A stretch of DNA of 5,331 nt from Alphaproteobacteria bacterium UBA7371 (GTDB taxonomy: Bacteria > Pseudomonadota > Alphaproteobacteria > UBA8317), in contig DKOD01000043.1 of assembly GCA_002469865.1 (NCBI GenBank), positions 1 through 5,331 of the forward strand, read 5' to 3'. Below, in pieces: positions 5,275 through 5,331 of the stretch (position 1 is the stretch's first letter; each line of letters opens with the position of its first letter). The position numbers were made by a program, and so were the translations under genes. The notes under the pieces are model-generated. The model saw only the letters and a list, made by a program, of their open reading frames with translations. It ran no database searches and had not been told where the DNA came from.

Positions 5275-5331
5275 TTAAGAAATCTTTTCTTTGATTTCTC
5301 GCAAGGTGAAGCGCTGCTTTTTGAGTGCATT
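5275..5331 (-). CDS. C-terminus of an unidentified convergent gene (partial)
   Basis: On the minus strand the last 54 bases of the window read as 18 open codons, NALKKQRFTLREIKEKIS, then stop with TAA at 5277-5275. The gene would enter from beyond the right edge and converge on gatB, leaving 44 bases between the stops. The tail is basic and helix-like (KKQRFTLREIKEKI), a composition more like a real protein end than a random frame, and a convergent gene explains why nothing else starts here. Eighteen residues are too few to name a family. A chance open frame of this length is quite possible. Confidence 0.4.
   Translation of the reverse strand, partial: NALKKQRFTLREIKEKIS
5278..5299. repeat. 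Inverted repeat between convergent gene ends
   Basis: AGAAATC (5278-5284) and GATTTCT (5293-5299) are perfect seven-base complements around the loop TTTTCTTT. The stem is AT-rich and no T-run follows on the plus strand. It would lie within the last codons of the convergent reading frame, so it could be a weak stop signal for transcription from gatB or simply a product of the Lys/Glu codons there. Confidence 0.25.

Noticed and set aside
1..5331. Mobile element, CRISPR array, prophage or defence system
   Set aside because: There are no transposase or integrase fragments, spaced repeats or long terminal inverted repeats; all long genes are core metabolism or translation genes of uniform character.

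Overview
The window holds ordinary housekeeping genes from a bacterium that is most likely an alphaproteobacterium of moderate G+C content. The pointers are the order pyrC–pyrB–ruvX next to gatCAB, an aspartate carbamoyltransferase ending in HPGPMNRGVEI, and GatB signatures (VDLNRSGIALMEI, HLEQDAGKS) that I recall as typical of alphaproteobacterial GatB. This placement comes from motif recognition only; no search was run.

Layout. On the minus strand, reading leftwards, are ruvX (about 1233-1706), a 282-base gap, pyrB (15-950), and the first six codons of a further gene, very probably pyrC, which overlaps the pyrB stop as ATGA. On the plus strand is a tight operon gatC (1990-2277), gatA (2277-3764), gatB (3764-5230), whose genes overlap by one base each (TAATG, TGATG). 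The 280-base gap between ruvX and gatC is a divergent promoter region. After gatB, an open minus-strand frame of 18 codons ending at 5275 runs off the right edge and looks like the C-terminus of a convergent gene.

Function. PyrB and PyrC catalyse the second and third steps of de novo pyrimidine synthesis. RuvX/YqgF is an RNase H-fold nuclease family member linked to 16S rRNA 3'-end maturation. GatCAB is the tRNA-dependent amidotransferase that converts Glu-tRNA(Gln), and in some organisms Asp-tRNA(Asn), into the correctly charged species. All five full-length genes look intact, with family-typical length and catalytic residues.

No mobile element, CRISPR array, tRNA, rRNA or defence gene was seen, and I found no convincing new system. 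The parts not explained by known genes are the two intergenic regions. The pyrB–ruvX gap holds a GC-rich patch with small ORFs on both strands, a plus-strand hairpin followed by seven Ts, and an imperfect direct repeat. The ruvX–gatC gap holds a GATAT dyad over a candidate ruvX promoter. These are reported with low confidence.
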